Position numbers and translations under genes: made by a program | The notes under the pieces: generated by a model | Told to the model about the DNA's origin: nothing | Databases searched by the model: none | The model's input: only the letters and a program-made list of their open reading frames with translations | DNA from: Plantago major | Lineage: Eukaryota > Streptophyta > Magnoliopsida > Lamiales > Plantaginaceae | Assembly: GCA_026545765.1 (NCBI GenBank) | Contig: CM048844.1 | Span: forward strand, 17,244,237-17,308,236 | Length of the DNA: 64,000 nt | Direction of reading: 5' to 3' | In this document: positions 38,040 to 49,095 of the stretch, piece by piece | Numbering within the stretch: position 1 is the first letter of the stretch | How the letters are laid out: each line of letters starts with the position of its first letter

Positions 38040-38291
38040 CTCCCTCCATTCCACCTATTTCTTTCCATTTTGTTTTTGCACAAATTTTAAGAAATTTGAG
38101 TAAAAAATGGGTTTATATAGATGAAGTAGTAAGTGTATAGTAAAAAGTAAGAAAGATAATTGAAAAAGTATGAAAGAGAGAGATTAAAATATTAATAATG
38201 GAGATAGTGGGTTTCCATAAATGGAAATGAAAAGTTTTTAATGGAACGCCCAAAATGGAAAAATGGAAAGAAATCTATGGAACGGAGGGAG
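38040..38291. mobile_element. Stowaway-type MITE (Tc1/mariner)
   Basis: The ends CTCCCTCCATTCCACC and GGAACGGAGGGAG are inverted and flanked by TA on both sides (38038-38039 and 38292-38293). The 252-bp body is AT-rich and non-coding. Inner boxes TTTCTTTCCATTTTG and AAAATGGAAAGAAA also pair. Confidence 0.9.
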
Positions 38292-39519
38292 TATTACTTT
38301 ACAAATTAATTTTAAAAAAATTTTAAAAAAAAAAGTCGGGTGGGGCCATTGGCTTCCATTGACCAATGGTAGGCGCTTCAAGGTCGCCCGGTGCAACAGC
38401 CTCATGGTCGGCCGTGAGGCACGACCGACCTCATGACCACTCCCATTTCATGTGTGATTTTAATCGCTTTAAACCCTCTCTTTAAAGTGGAGATAGTTAC
38501 TGTAGCGCCCTGAATTTTAAAAAGACGAACTAAGAAAAATATGACTCGCGCTAGTTCGTGAGCTTTAAAATTCAATGAACTTGACTTTTGAAAATTTAAA
38601 ACATAGTTCGACGCCTTGTGCGTCCTTATACTTGACATGAAAATTCTTAAATATAATTCGTGAACTAGTCAGAAAATGCAGCGGAACTATAAAATTGTAA
38701 AATCTTGCAATAATACATAGTCTTGAAAATCGTTAAAACTGAAAATAGTAAAGATGCTTCTGGTAGTGATCACTGCTCCGGCAACGCTCCGCTCCAAAGC
38801 TCGACTTCAAACCTAAAATTGATATTTAGAAAGGGATCAGCCGTGACCACTGGCTGAACAAGCTCCATGCACGTGCCATGACCTAAAGTTCTATCTTCAT
38901 ATTTTTTAAATCTTTTAGTCTTGCTTAATGCAATGCAACCCTGAGACCTGACTTGACTCTAAACACTTGAACTTGTTCTTCTTGAAAACTCTTAACTTGA
39001 CCTTGAACTTAAAACTTATCTTGAAACGTCTTAAAAACATAACATGATCGCGAGCTCACTTGGCATCGTAGGTTCCTATCCTTGCACATGGTGGCTATCT
39101 GCCGGCCTCAGGTCACTTTCGTGGCCCTATTCATTGAATAAATAAAAACTGACGGCCTCAGGACCTTGGTCCCTATCCGCTGAACATGAACATAACTGTG
39201 CCACAAATACCAGGATATTTCCCTGCGAGCCCTTCACTTATCTTTAAACCTTGAAGCTTAATTTACTTTAAACCTTAACATCTTAACATCTTATTTAAGT
39301 GAATGTATGCTTTTAAACTCTAAACTTATAAATGAATGAACTATGGTGTGTGCATAACTTCACAAATTGCTCAATCAAGAAAAAACAGTGGATAAACAAA
39401 CAAACCATAAAAAATAAGGAATGCACCACACTAATTGCCAGTAAGGGTAATGTACACAAAGTAGATAATACGTACTGCCGCTAGTTTCATTCAACAAACG
39501 AGCCAACAATCAAAATAAG

Positions 39520-40552
39520 CACCTATGTTAAACGCAACACAGTTTTCGTTAAACGCAACACAAAATATTTGTAAATTGACTAAAATGCCCCCAACTCCAA
39601 AAAAACTTATATGTTCAACAAAATTGAGCACTTTTATTAAAACATTAACACACACAATCTAACACATATAACAACACCAAACATAAATCGGAGAAAAAAA
39701 AAATTCCGAATTTTTTTCATTTATACAAATACAAAAACATTAACATGCAATTGCACACAAATTAACAACACTAAACATAAATCGATAAAAAAAAAATTCG
39801 GAAAAAATTTCGTTTAAACAATTCTTCTTTCTTCAAAAATATAGAAGTAAATTTCGGAAAATATCTCGTTTATACAAGCGAATTCCTTCTTTATCTTTTT
39901 TTTTTTTCTTCTTTAATTTTTTTTTTCCGGGTTATAAACTGCCGGGAAAAATCCCGGCAGTTTCTAATGAATCCCGGCAGTTCCTATGAAACTGCCGGGA
40001 TTTTAGAAACTGCCGGGAAAAAATCCCGGCAGTTCCTATGGAAATGGTATTGGGTTAATTAACCCAATACCATTTCCATAGGAACTGCCGGGAAAAATCC
40101 CGGCAGTTTCTAATAAACTGCCGGGATTTTCCCGGCAGTTTATAATCCGGAAAAAAAAAAAAAAGATAAAGAAGGAATTCGCTTGTATAAACGAGATATT
40201 TTCCGAAATTTACTTCTATATTTTTGAAGAAAGAAGAATTGTTTAAACGAAATTTTTTCGGAATTTTTGTTTTATCGATTTATGTTTAGTGTTGTTAATT
40301 TGTGTTCAATTGCATGTTAATGTTTTTGTATTTGTATAAATGAAAAAAATTCGGAATTTTTTTTTCTCCGATTTATGTTTGGTGTTGTTATATGTGTTAG
40401 ATTGTGTGTGTTAATGTTTTTTCGTTTTCATAAAAGTGCGTTTTCGAATTTTTGTTGAACATATAAGTGTTGTTTTGAGATAGGGGCATTTTGGTCAATT
40501 TATAAATATTTTGTGTTGCGTTTAACGATATTTGTGTTGCGTTTAACGACCC
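39520..40552. mobile_element. Mutator-like foldback element, near-perfect 1-kb palindrome
   Basis: A perfect 9-bp duplication, CAAAATAAG, flanks the element (39511-39519 and 40553-40561). Almost all 1,033 bp form two inverted arms that meet between 40058 and 40059 at GGTATTGGGTTAATTAACCC. Each tip has two GTTAAACGCAACAC units. Around the centre AACTGCCGGG or its complement occurs about ten times. There is no coding capacity. The 9-bp duplication and long arms point to a non-autonomous MULE. The left arm is about 45 bp longer than the right. Confidence 0.85.
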
Positions 40553-41286
40553 CAAAATAAGAATGAACAAATGCTTCTACTTTTCAAAATATGGAAGTCA
40601 TCAAACCAGGTCTATCTACAGCGTATGAACAATGCTCAAAACACATTAATTAACATCAGTACAATTGTTAGACAAGAAAAATACATATTTCTCCAATATA
40701 GCACCAAAGGAAACACTTGACCACGATATAATGCAATTAACACGAACGGGAACATGATCATATCATTCTGCGAACATATACCACATGATACCCGCACATC
40801 CTGTTTAGTGACAACATCGCGCTTAACCATCTTGCCCAATTCATCACAAACAATAAACCTTAGCTAATCATGTTTCCATACCACAAATCATATTGCACTT
40901 GCTCAATTCACATCTTAAATAATATAAGAAGACAGTAACATGAAACTAGCCGTGTCATCAACTAAACATATTGGTTCCACCAGATTGCAGTCTTCCAACA
41001 TAGAATAAACATAAATCTTTAACTAACATGAAATCGTAACGAAACTTACATACAACATAACTTATAATTCTAACAATCAACATATAAACGTTAATGTAAG
41101 TTTTAGGGGAACTTGCAAAGATTACATAACATAGCATAGATGACAAATCACATAATCTTGAATGAAACTTTAGGGAAACTTCAATCAATTTCATATCGTA
41201 GTATAGATAATAACTTAAACACGCAAGGTTTACATCATACATATAAACATTTGTGATGCAAGTCCTAGGGGAACTTGCCTTGATTA

Positions 41287-41451
41287 TGTGAATAAACCAA
41301 ATTGTATTGAATAGGAGTAAAACTCCAAAATGATCAATCAGTAAGTTACATGAGAAGATAGCTAGTATATATAGCAAATTACAGAACAGAAATAACTAAC
41401 TTTCTAACTAACTTGTGTTTAGTTTGTTAATCAAACTTGCTTCTCCTAATA
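41287..41451 (-). repeat. 3' LTR of the Copia element
   Basis: It matches 45865-46017 almost throughout, apart from one short length difference. Confidence 0.9.
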
Positions 41452-44400
41452 CCCCCCTCAAGATGCAGCTGCGTGGATATTGAGAAGATGCATCTTGGAG
41501 CTGAATGTATTAAACAAGTCTTTTCCCAGTGGCTTTGTGAATATATCTGCCATATTCTCTGATGTAGGCATATGTATGATTTGTATAGTGCCATCTTTAA
41601 GCTTCTCCCTGGTGAAATGGTAATCAATTTGAATGTGCTTGGTTTTCTCATGTAGCACTGGATTTTCAGCAATGCAGAGTGCACTCTTTGAGTCAGTATA
41701 AATACAGGCTGGATGAGTATGAGAAAAAACAAGATCTTTGAGCAAATACATAATCCATTGCACTTCACAGGTTGTATATGCAATGGCTCTATATTCAGCC
41801 TCTGCAGAACTTCTACTAACTGTAGGTTGTTTCTTTGATTTCCATGATATCAAAGAGTTTCCTAAGTAGATACCATATCCTGTAATGCTCCTCTTTGTAA
41901 CTGGACATCTAGCCCAATCACTATCACAGAAAGCAGTAAGCTTGAAATCTGATGTGGCTGATAAGAAAAGTCCTTGCCCTGGGCTCTTCTTTAGATATCT
42001 GAGTATCCTATATGCTGCTTGAAGATGTGCTTCAGTTGGTTGTGACATATACTGGCTTAATGTTTGCAGAGAAACAGCTATCTCTGGTCTTGTAATAGCA
42101 AGATAAATCAGCCTGCCAATCAACCTCCTGTACTCAGTGCCATCTGTTAGAACTGGTGATTCTTGTGTTGCAAAATGTTGTTTGCTGTCCATTGGTGTGT
42201 CCATTGGTTTGCTAGCCATGTATCCTGTGTCTTGAAGAATATCTAGTGTATATTTTCTCTGACATAAATATATTCCTTCTGGAGTTCTTGCTACTTCAAT
42301 CCCAAGCATGTATTTTAGTATGCCTAAGTCCTTGATAGTGAACATATCATGCAGATGTGCTTTGACCTGTATAATTGCTTGTTCATTTGACCCTGCATGT
42401 ATGATATCATCAACATAACATATCAGTGCTATATAATAATCTGGTTTACTTAATGTAAACAAAGAAGTATCAGCTACTGATTGAACAAATCCATAAGCAA
42501 TTAAACAAGTTGACAGCTTATGAAACCACTGTCTAGAGGCTTGTTTTAAGCCATATAAACTCTTATTGAGTTTACAAACTCTGTGATCTGAATTTTCTAA
42601 ATATCCTGGTGGTGGCAACATGTATACTTCCTCATTTAAGTCACCATGGAGGAAAGCATTGTTGACATCACATTGGTGTATATGCCAATTCTTTGCAGCT
42701 ACAAGAGACAACAAAATCCTCACAGATGTTAATTTAGCAACAGGTGAATAGGTATGAAAATAATCAATTCCTTCTTCCTGTGTGTAGCCTTTAGCTACTA
42801 ATCTTGCTTTATATCTCTCAATAGTTCCATCTGCTTTGTGTTTAATTCTAAACACCCATTTGCACCCTATACAGTGCTTTCCTGCAGGTAAAGTAGTTAA
42901 AGACCATGTGTTAGTCTTTTCTAAAGCTTTGAGCTCAGCATTCATAGCTTCTTGCCAAGCTGAAACCTGTGCTGCCTGTTTATATGATTTAGGCTCCACA
43001 GCCTTTGTAATAGCAGCAGTAAAAGCAAAATGAGAGTTAGACAGCTGACTGATAGATAAAAAATCACTAATAGGATATTTAGTATAAACAGATAGAGCTG
43101 TATTAGTTTTATGTGAAATAAGAGAAGGTGGTAGATCAATATTGTAAACTTTCAAATGAGCAGGTGTAGTTCTTGATCTGGATGATCTTCTCATGTTTTC
43201 CTTAACCAGATCATGATCTTGAGCAGCTAAATTTTCATTGTGCTGTACAATATCCAAACTTGCTTCTCCTTGTGAACCTGAAACATTAGAACTAGTATAA
43301 GATATAATTTCATCTTGTAAATCAGGTTGAGTCATATCAGCATCATCTGTATGTTCCATATTATGACCATAAAAGCTATTTGATTCAGCTGAAATTGCCT
43401 GATCATGTCTATCTATGACAGGACTTACTGAAGCTGCAGGAGTTACTGTATTATCCTGTACAATAGAAGAAATATTAGAGTTCAAGATTGAAGACAAATC
43501 TGAATTAGTATAAAAAATATCTTGAAAATTGTTTGTGTCATGAACAGACTCAGTGTGAATGACATCTTTTTGATAAAAAGGAAAAATATTTTCATAAAAC
43601 TTCACATCTCTTGAAATAATAAGTTTGTTTTTTTTAAATTTAAGAGCTTGTATCCTTTAATACCAAAAGGATATCCAATAAAAACACACTGATCTGCCCT
43701 AGAATCAAACTTGCTTCTCCTATCTTTTATTGTACTACAATAACACAGACAACCAAATGATTTTAAGTAATCATAAGTTGCAGGTTTGTTGTACAACATC
43801 TGATAAGGAGTTTTGTTACTCAAAATCTCTGTGGGTAATCTATTGATGATGTGTGCAGCTGTCAGTATGCAATCAGTCCAGTAGGAAATAGGAATGTTGG
43901 ACTGAAACAATAAGGCTCTAGCTATCTGTAACAGATGCTGATCATGCTTCCTCTCTACCACTCCATTTTGCTGTGGTGTGTACACACATGAAGTCTGATG
44001 AATGATGCCATGACTGTGATAGAAATCTTTCAAAATAAACTCCACACCATTGTCAGTTCTAATACATTTAATAGGAAAACCAAACTGAGTTTTAACCAAA
44101 TTATGAAAATTAATGAAGTGTATTTTGACTTCTGATTTGTGTTTCATCAAGTAAATCCATGTACACCTACTATAGTCATCCACATTAATTGTTAAAAAAT
44201 ATTTATGTCCTTGATAACTGGTAGTAGAATAGGGACCCCAGATATCACAGTGAATTAAATCAAAAATAGCAACAGAAGTAGAAGTGCTAATGGGAAAAGG
44301 TGTTCTTTTGTACCTTGAAAAATGATATATAGTACAGTGTTCATGCTGTTTACAGGGAATTTTCAAATCAGAAATCAAAGAGATACACTTGAAAGAGGCA

Positions 44401-45864
44401 TGGCCTAATCTAGAATGCCAAAGCTTTACATCTGATTTTACAGAATTTACAGCAAAAAATTGAACATTTGAAACAATAGTAGAAAATTTAAAATGGTATA
44501 AGCCATCTCTTTGCTCAGCATGCCCAATCTCTCTGAATGACAGAGGGTCCTGCAAATTGAATCCTTTAGCACTAAAGAACAAACATTTATCAGCAGTAAA
44601 CAACACATTACAAAAAGACTTTTGTGTTAAACTACTGATAGACATTAAGTTGTAAGTAAAACTAGCACATACAAAACATTTTTCAATATGAAATCAGGTG
44701 AAATATGTATATCACCCATATGAGTTGCCACTGTTGAATTATTGTTAGGTAGTCTAATAATAACATTCACAGAAATAGGAATGGCATAAAACAAGGATAA
44801 ATCACAACACATATGATCAGTTGCACCTGTGTCAACTATCCAAGTTTGCAATCTATTGTTATTCATAATATTAAAACAACAATGCATGCCATGCAAACCT
44901 GACTGCACAATTTGTGTAGGATCTGTTGGCAGGGATGCTATAGCAACATTGGCAGAGTGATTGACTTGATTCTGGGCTTGTTTCTGATAAGCCAGAAATT
45001 GTGCAAACTGTTAGAATAGAACTTGATCAACAATAGGATTGTCTGAGCTTGTTTCTGCATTGTTATCATCCATATAACCCTCTACAGCATTAGCAGAAGC
45101 TCTCTTCCCAACATTCTTGTTATTCTTCCATCCAGGAGGAAATCCAATCAACTGAAAACATGTGTCCTATGTGTGATTTGTCATACCACAATTCTGACAC
45201 TTCTTTCTTGGTTTCTCCTTTTGATATGACTGATATCTTACACCAGAACCATTAGATTTTGCAACCATAGCAGCAGAATCCATTGGATTGTTCACAACCG
45301 GTTGAAATATGCTTCTCTGAGATTCTTCTTGCAACAACATACTATACACTTGAGAAAGTGTAGGAATAGGCTTCTGAAGTAGTAACTGACTACGCAAATG
45401 ATTGAATGAATCATCCAATCCAACCATAAACTTCATAACAGCATCCTTTTGTTGTACCTTCATTTGAGTCTGTATTAGCTCACACTTACAAGTAGACAAT
45501 GCACCACATGTACAAACCAAAGCAGGCCTGTAACTAATGTATTCATCCCATACACCTTTGAAGTAATTATAATACTGAGTCATGCTCATTGTACCCTTAG
45601 ACATAGCACCAAGACTCTTCTCCAAGGTAAACACTCGAGGACCATCAGACTGCTCATATCTTGACTTAATTTCCATCCAAACATCTCTCGCAGAATTGCA
45701 GTAAAGGAGACTATTCTTAACATCATCATGCAAAGATTGATTAATCCAACCTAACACCAAAGCATTTGCTTTCTCCCACGCATCATACAAATCAGAATCA
45801 TTCACATCAGGCACAGGTAAACTACCATCAATCAAGCAATTGTGATTTCTCAAAACTGATACCA

Positions 45865-46017
45865 TGTGAATAAACCAAATTGTATTGAATAGGAGTAAAA
45901 CTCCAAAATGATCAATCAGTAAGTTACATGAGAAGATAGCTAGTATATATAGCAAATTACAGAACAGAAATAACTAACTTGTGTTTAGTTTGTTAATCAA
46001 ACTTGCTTCTCCTAATA
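45865..46017 (-). repeat. 5' LTR of the Copia element
   Basis: It is followed (minus strand) by the primer-binding motif TGGTATCAG, complementary to the 3' end of initiator-Met tRNA. Confidence 0.9.
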
Positions 46018-46499
46018 GATTAAAGTATCCTAAGTAGCTAGTAGCAAATTGAACCACGAACTTATAACCGTTCTAACTTAGCTCTTGCTCCGTCCGTCCT
46101 TGCTAAAAGCTCCTATAGTGTACTAGCTTTATTAGTTGAGAATATATAAATATGGAGAGATATATGGTTCAAAGTGCTTGGATAGAGGTCAAATTTGGAG
46201 AAGGATGTGAGTATTCTGATGGAGAGAAAGCTAATGGGCAGGTAGTGTGATAGGAGTAATATGCATCATATGAATATCATCAGATTAAGGCAAACTAAAC
46301 CTTTCCATTCCTTGTAACTTACAGAATTAAAACCGTGTATAAATGCTTGGGGTTTAAATGAGATTAATTGAAAGAAATTAGTGTGGAGAATTAGTGTGGT
46401 GCTTGGTTCGGGAATTTGGATGGATTAAGTCGTACGCTCTAACTAGTTCGTGTTAGAACGCGGTAAAACGTTACTTAATTTTCGGGTCGTTACAGTTAC

Positions 46500-47323
46500 A
46501 GTATTTCATGCAGTCTTAGTTATATTGTATGAACCCATTACTTCTAAACTGTGGCTGTGTCTTTGTGATGATTTTCTAAAGTTAGACGAGGTTAACTGAC
46601 CGCAACTAATCGTTCCATGTTCAACACTACTAGAAGTGAATTAAGTCACGAGTCTTTGAAGAACCACTATGATAAATTTATGAATCATGGATTTTTTACC
46701 ATTATGTCGTCCTTGAGCATGAGTTGATGAACTAAATGACCAGCTTAAAATATTTGTTACATACATAAAAGAAAAGGAAATATAAAAAAGTAACATGATT
46801 ATCATGAAATTCTCGGACTAACAGAATCCTGGCAGAAATTGAAGAGATTAAGATTTTCTTAATTAATGTTGTGATCTGGTGCTGGGATATATTCAGGGAG
46901 CTCTGTAAGAAAGTTATCAATTTGTTCATCATATCATTCATATCAATCTTACCCTCACCAACGGTTATTGGTTCAAGTGGTAAGGTGGCGCTGTGGATGT
47001 AAAAACAATATTTGGATAGCCTTAAAAAAGTACAGTCTTCGGCGGATTTGTGGCGTATACAGAGATCTGGTAAATCGAAAAAAAATAAATCTTAGCCTCA
47101 AGTTAACCAAATAGTACTGTACAAATGTAAACACGTCATGTACATGAAAACGACTAATTCCCCCACAAATTAACTGGTGATGATCAGTTCTCTGCCGGAC
47201 CTTATTTTGCAAAACTAGCTGTGTGCATCTATTGTGAACCAACAACATACCATACCACCATTATGGCAGTCAAGACAAAACCGAAAAAAAACTGATGTTA
47301 TAAACACCGGCAGTGGCAAATGC
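46500..47323. other. Intergenic, no gene recognised
   Basis: AT-rich sequence between the solo LTR and the duplicated segment. A GGTTCAAGTGGTAAGGTGGC stretch near 46,972 faintly recalls tRNA-derived sequence but no full A and B boxes could be placed. Nothing else is supported. Confidence 0.4.
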
Positions 47324-47788
47324 CAGGGAAATAACAATGACATCAAAGAAAACACAGAAAGAACTTTACAAGCAACAACAGAGCAATTAAGAATGTTCGC
47401 TAGTTTGGGTTTTGAATGACTCCACTTTTCCATAATTTGTACTGTTGGCCAATATACACATATGCTTCCCACGAAACACCCAATCTGGACTGCATTTTTC
47501 AGGAATAAGAAATCAGGCGAAACCTGATATTTTATCCCTACAAGAAGCAGCAGTGTCGGAACCAAATATTTCATCACCACTGTGTTTCTCCTGCCAACAC
47601 ACCTGCGATGAAAATAACCATAATGGTTTATGTTTCGTATTAGCGTGACTTAGAAATGAACATTTTTCCTAAATATAATTAGAAAAATTCATTTGCCGCT
47701 AGTATAAACTAAGGAAATGTGAGCACTTGGGTGGATGCTTGTGTTTTCTAGCTACTAATGTTCATGAATTACAGAGGTTGAATCTAAA
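47324..47788. repeat. Duplicated segment, copy 2
   Basis: Near-identical partner of 30356-30817. Here the minus-strand open frame is longer (121 codons) because it continues into the unique flank at 47215-47323. No domain was recognised in either copy. Confidence 0.85.
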
Positions 47789-48014
47789 GATTAAATCTCA
47801 TCCTGATGACCTGATCTATAGAATGTTAGATTACATGTAATATATGCAAAATTTTGCAGAACAGAGCTTTTGTAATAGCTCAGGGACCAAATTGTGAAAT
47901 ATGAAGATTGGAGGACATGAACAGTAATAATAGATGACTATAAGAAATTGAAAAAGGACTCAGTTGGCTATAAATTGGAAAAATCGATCAACAAGAACGA
48001 ACTTTCATATTATC
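47789..48014. other. Short spacer before the Gypsy element
   Basis: AT-rich with no feature, ending in the TTATC target duplication at 48010-48014. Confidence 0.5.
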
Positions 48015-48393
48015 TGATGTGACGCGAAAAGTGTCAGAATTCGATGAAAATTTGGCGTCTATGCTGAAACGGTGTTCTGAGTCAAAGTCATCGCTTTGCC
48101 ATGATGTACGATGGATTTCGGCCATCGGAGGTCGTTTAGAGGGTTAAAATCGCATTTTTATAAGTTTTGGGCACTTCTTGCAATTTTTAATAGTTGTTAG
48201 AATTTGTTTTGTATTAGGTTTCTTCTCCAGTAAGCTAGGTTTTCAGTATTTAAACATTCTTAGATGTTTTTGTGAGTTAGTTTTTGATTGATTAATAAAA
48301 ATCGAGGTTTTCTCAAAATCTATCAATTTCCGGTATTTTTTGCAATCAACGAATTTTGGTAAAGAATTCTTCCTAGCCACGTACGCTGCATCA
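48015..48393 (+). repeat. 5' LTR of the Gypsy element
   Basis: 379 bp, about 98% identical to 53898-54276 by visual comparison. Confidence 0.92.
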
Positions 48394-49095
48394 GTTTGGT
48401 ATCAAATTCCAGTCGATCCTGAGGTATGCCGCCCGTGAACAACGCCGCCCAGTCTTTGACGACGATCTTCTTTGAAGTTACGACGTGAAAACGCTGAATT
48501 TCGACGTGCTAACGACGATTTAAGGCGGCAGGTTGAATTATTGACGCAATGCATGGATGAATCCATGCATATGCGCCATCCTGATGATGATGTTACTGTT
48601 ACGGACGAAAACCCTTTCGGATGTCTCCGGACTCGTTCACCCGAACGCCTTAACCAACGGTGGGAACAGGGTTTCAAGGTGGAAATTCCGACATTCGATG
48701 GCAGTCTTAAGCCGGACGAGTTTATCGATTGGCTATCACAGGTTGAAGAAATTCTGGATTTCAAGGAGGTTCCAACGGACCGTCGTGTTTCCCTTGTCAC
48801 GATCCGCTTGCATGGTCATGCGCAAGCATGGTGGCAACAATTGAAATAGACGCATGTTCGTCATGGTAAGGAGAAGATTTCGAACTGGGTCAAATTCAGG
48901 AAGCATATTAGGGCTGCGTTTTTACCCTATAATTACGAAAGAGATTTGTACCAGCGGCTCCAGAATCTTCGTCAGGGTTCCCGTTCTGTGGATGAGTATA
49001 CCACCGATTTCTATACCTTCTTGGCTTGTGTTGATCTCAACGAGTCCCCTCTTCAGTTGGTCTATCGATATATTGGTGGCCTGCATCTCCAGTTA

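Larger units (their letters stand above)
32548..38447 (-). mobile_element. Decayed PIF/Harbinger-type element, interrupted
   Basis: The left tip GACCACTCCCAATGGG is preceded by TTA, the target preferred by this superfamily. GACCACTCCC and GGTCGTGA-type repeats recur near 38.35-38.45 kb, though in direct rather than inverted form, so the right boundary is uncertain. The element carries the Myb/SANT-like second gene (33041-34350, minus) but no DDE transposase that I can see. A TATA-like CTATAAATA (minus strand, near 37,992) would have been the promoter of that gene before a CACTA element inserted between the two. Confidence 0.6.
41287..46017 (-). mobile_element. Ty1/Copia retrotransposon (fossil), young
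   Basis: The element runs on the minus strand, 4.73 kb, with short LTRs and the 5-bp duplication GATTA (41282-41286 and 46018-46022). A primer site TGGTATCAG abuts the 5' LTR and a purine tract abuts the 3' LTR. In order from the right: gag with a zinc knuckle (about 45.9-45.1 kb), protease (DTGATDH, about 44.85 kb), integrase (about 44.5-43.7 kb), reverse transcriptase (YVDD, about 42.4 kb) and RNase H (about 41.8-41.5 kb). The reading frame is interrupted a few times (about three or four), so it looks broken. The two LTRs are nearly identical, so insertion was recent. It sits inside the solo LTR. Confidence 0.95.
38501..46494. mobile_element. Solo LTR (fossil), split by two later insertions
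   Basis: The element starts TGTAGCGCCCTGAATTTT, ends TCGGGTCGTTACA, and is flanked by the 5-bp duplication GTTAC (38496-38500 and 46495-46499). Without the nested Mutator-like element (39520-40552) and the Copia element (41287-46017) about 2.2 kb remain. No internal coding region or second LTR is seen, so this is a solo LTR, probably Gypsy-related judging by length and tips. It is older than both insertions. Confidence 0.7.

Noticed and set aside
46960-47000. Possible tRNA or tRNA-derived SINE
   Set aside because: GGTTCAAGTGGTAAGG resembles part of a tRNA, but no paired A and B boxes, cloverleaf or poly-A tail could be placed.
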